Assembly: GCA_012800625.1 (NCBI GenBank)
Contig: JAAZIY010000174.1
Coordinates: 1-5,605, forward strand
Length of the DNA: 5,605 nucleotides
Reading direction: 5' to 3'
Source of the DNA: Lentisphaerota bacterium
GTDB taxonomy: Bacteria; Verrucomicrobiota; Lentisphaeria; Oligosphaerales; Oligosphaeraceae
Shown one piece after another: positions 5,538 through 5,605 of this stretch. The translations under genes and the position numbers were made by a program. Under the pieces are notes generated by a model that was not told the DNA's origin, ran no database searches, and saw only the letters and a list, made by a program, of their open reading frames with translations. Every line of letters starts with the position of its first letter. The stretch's first letter is position 1.

Positions 5538-5577
5538 GGACACGAAGATACACTAAGGCAGACGAAGGCACAGCAAG
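5538..5577 (-). repeat. Phased decamer array in reverse orientation
   Basis: On the + strand the units read GGACACGAAG (5538), ATACACTAAG (5548), GCAGACGAAG (5558) and GCACAGCAAG (5568), each 10 bp apart and ending in AAG. Their reverse complements (CTTCGTGTCC, CTTAGTGTAT and so on) are the same unit seen at 1641-1670 and 3310-3350. It begins 16 bp after the PHP stop codon. Confidence 0.8.
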
Positions 5578-5580
5578 ACA

Positions 5581-5605
5581 GTCCATAGAGTCCATAGAGT
5601 CCATA
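5581..5605. repeat. 9-bp tandem repeat GTCCATAGA, cut by the window edge
   Basis: Two full units (5581-5589, 5590-5598) and seven bases of a third (5599-5605) are identical. The period is 9 and the sequence differs from the adjoining decamers. Copy number is unknown because the array continues past the window. Confidence 0.9.

Overview
The window carries four complete genes, all on the + strand: an AAC(3)-type acetyltransferase (766-1572), a GH29 alpha-L-fucosidase (1993-3264), a TauE/SafE-type (TSUP) membrane exporter (3430-4185) and a PHP-domain metallohydrolase (start corrected to GTG at 4289, ending at 5521). None has a secretion signal that I can see. A cytoplasmic fucosidase, an anion exporter and a CehA/McbA-like PHP hydrolase suggest a heterotrophic glycan degrader. 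Together with short periodic repeats between the genes, this loosely recalls Lentisphaerota/Verrucomicrobiota-type genomes. No marker gene is present, so the taxonomic guess is weak.

Layout. Positions 1-765 are AT-rich (about one quarter to one third G+C on the lines I sampled) and hold no convincing gene, only several inverted repeats, the best a 12-bp perfect repeat at 373-384/423-434. The acetyltransferase follows, at about 47% G+C on sampled lines, below the roughly 57% of the fucosidase. The 420-bp gap 1573-1992 is the most structured part of the window. It holds two small hairpins, a three-unit decamer repeat, a long-range 16-bp inverted repeat (15/16), and a strong sigma70-like promoter whose -35 lies inside an 8-bp dyad. 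After the promoter come a set of nested G+C-rich stems and an intrinsic terminator that ends only 29 bp before the fucosidase ATG. I read the last part as a structured leader or attenuator of the fucosidase gene, or a small independent RNA of about 180 nt.

The fucosidase, exporter and PHP genes are separated by gaps of 165 and 103 bp, so they need not form a tight operon; the PHP gene has its own plausible promoter. A 10-bp repeat unit (roughly YCTTMGTGTC) recurs as short phased arrays after three of the four genes (1641-1670, 3310-3350, and reversed at 5538-5577). A separate 9-bp repeat (GTCCATAGA) runs off the right edge.

How the genes work together is inference. Fucose release inside the cell, export of a small (possibly sulfur-containing) anion and a phosphoester or related hydrolysis step would fit the use of decorated fucosyl glycans, but no sulfatase or fucose-catabolic gene is in the window to confirm it.
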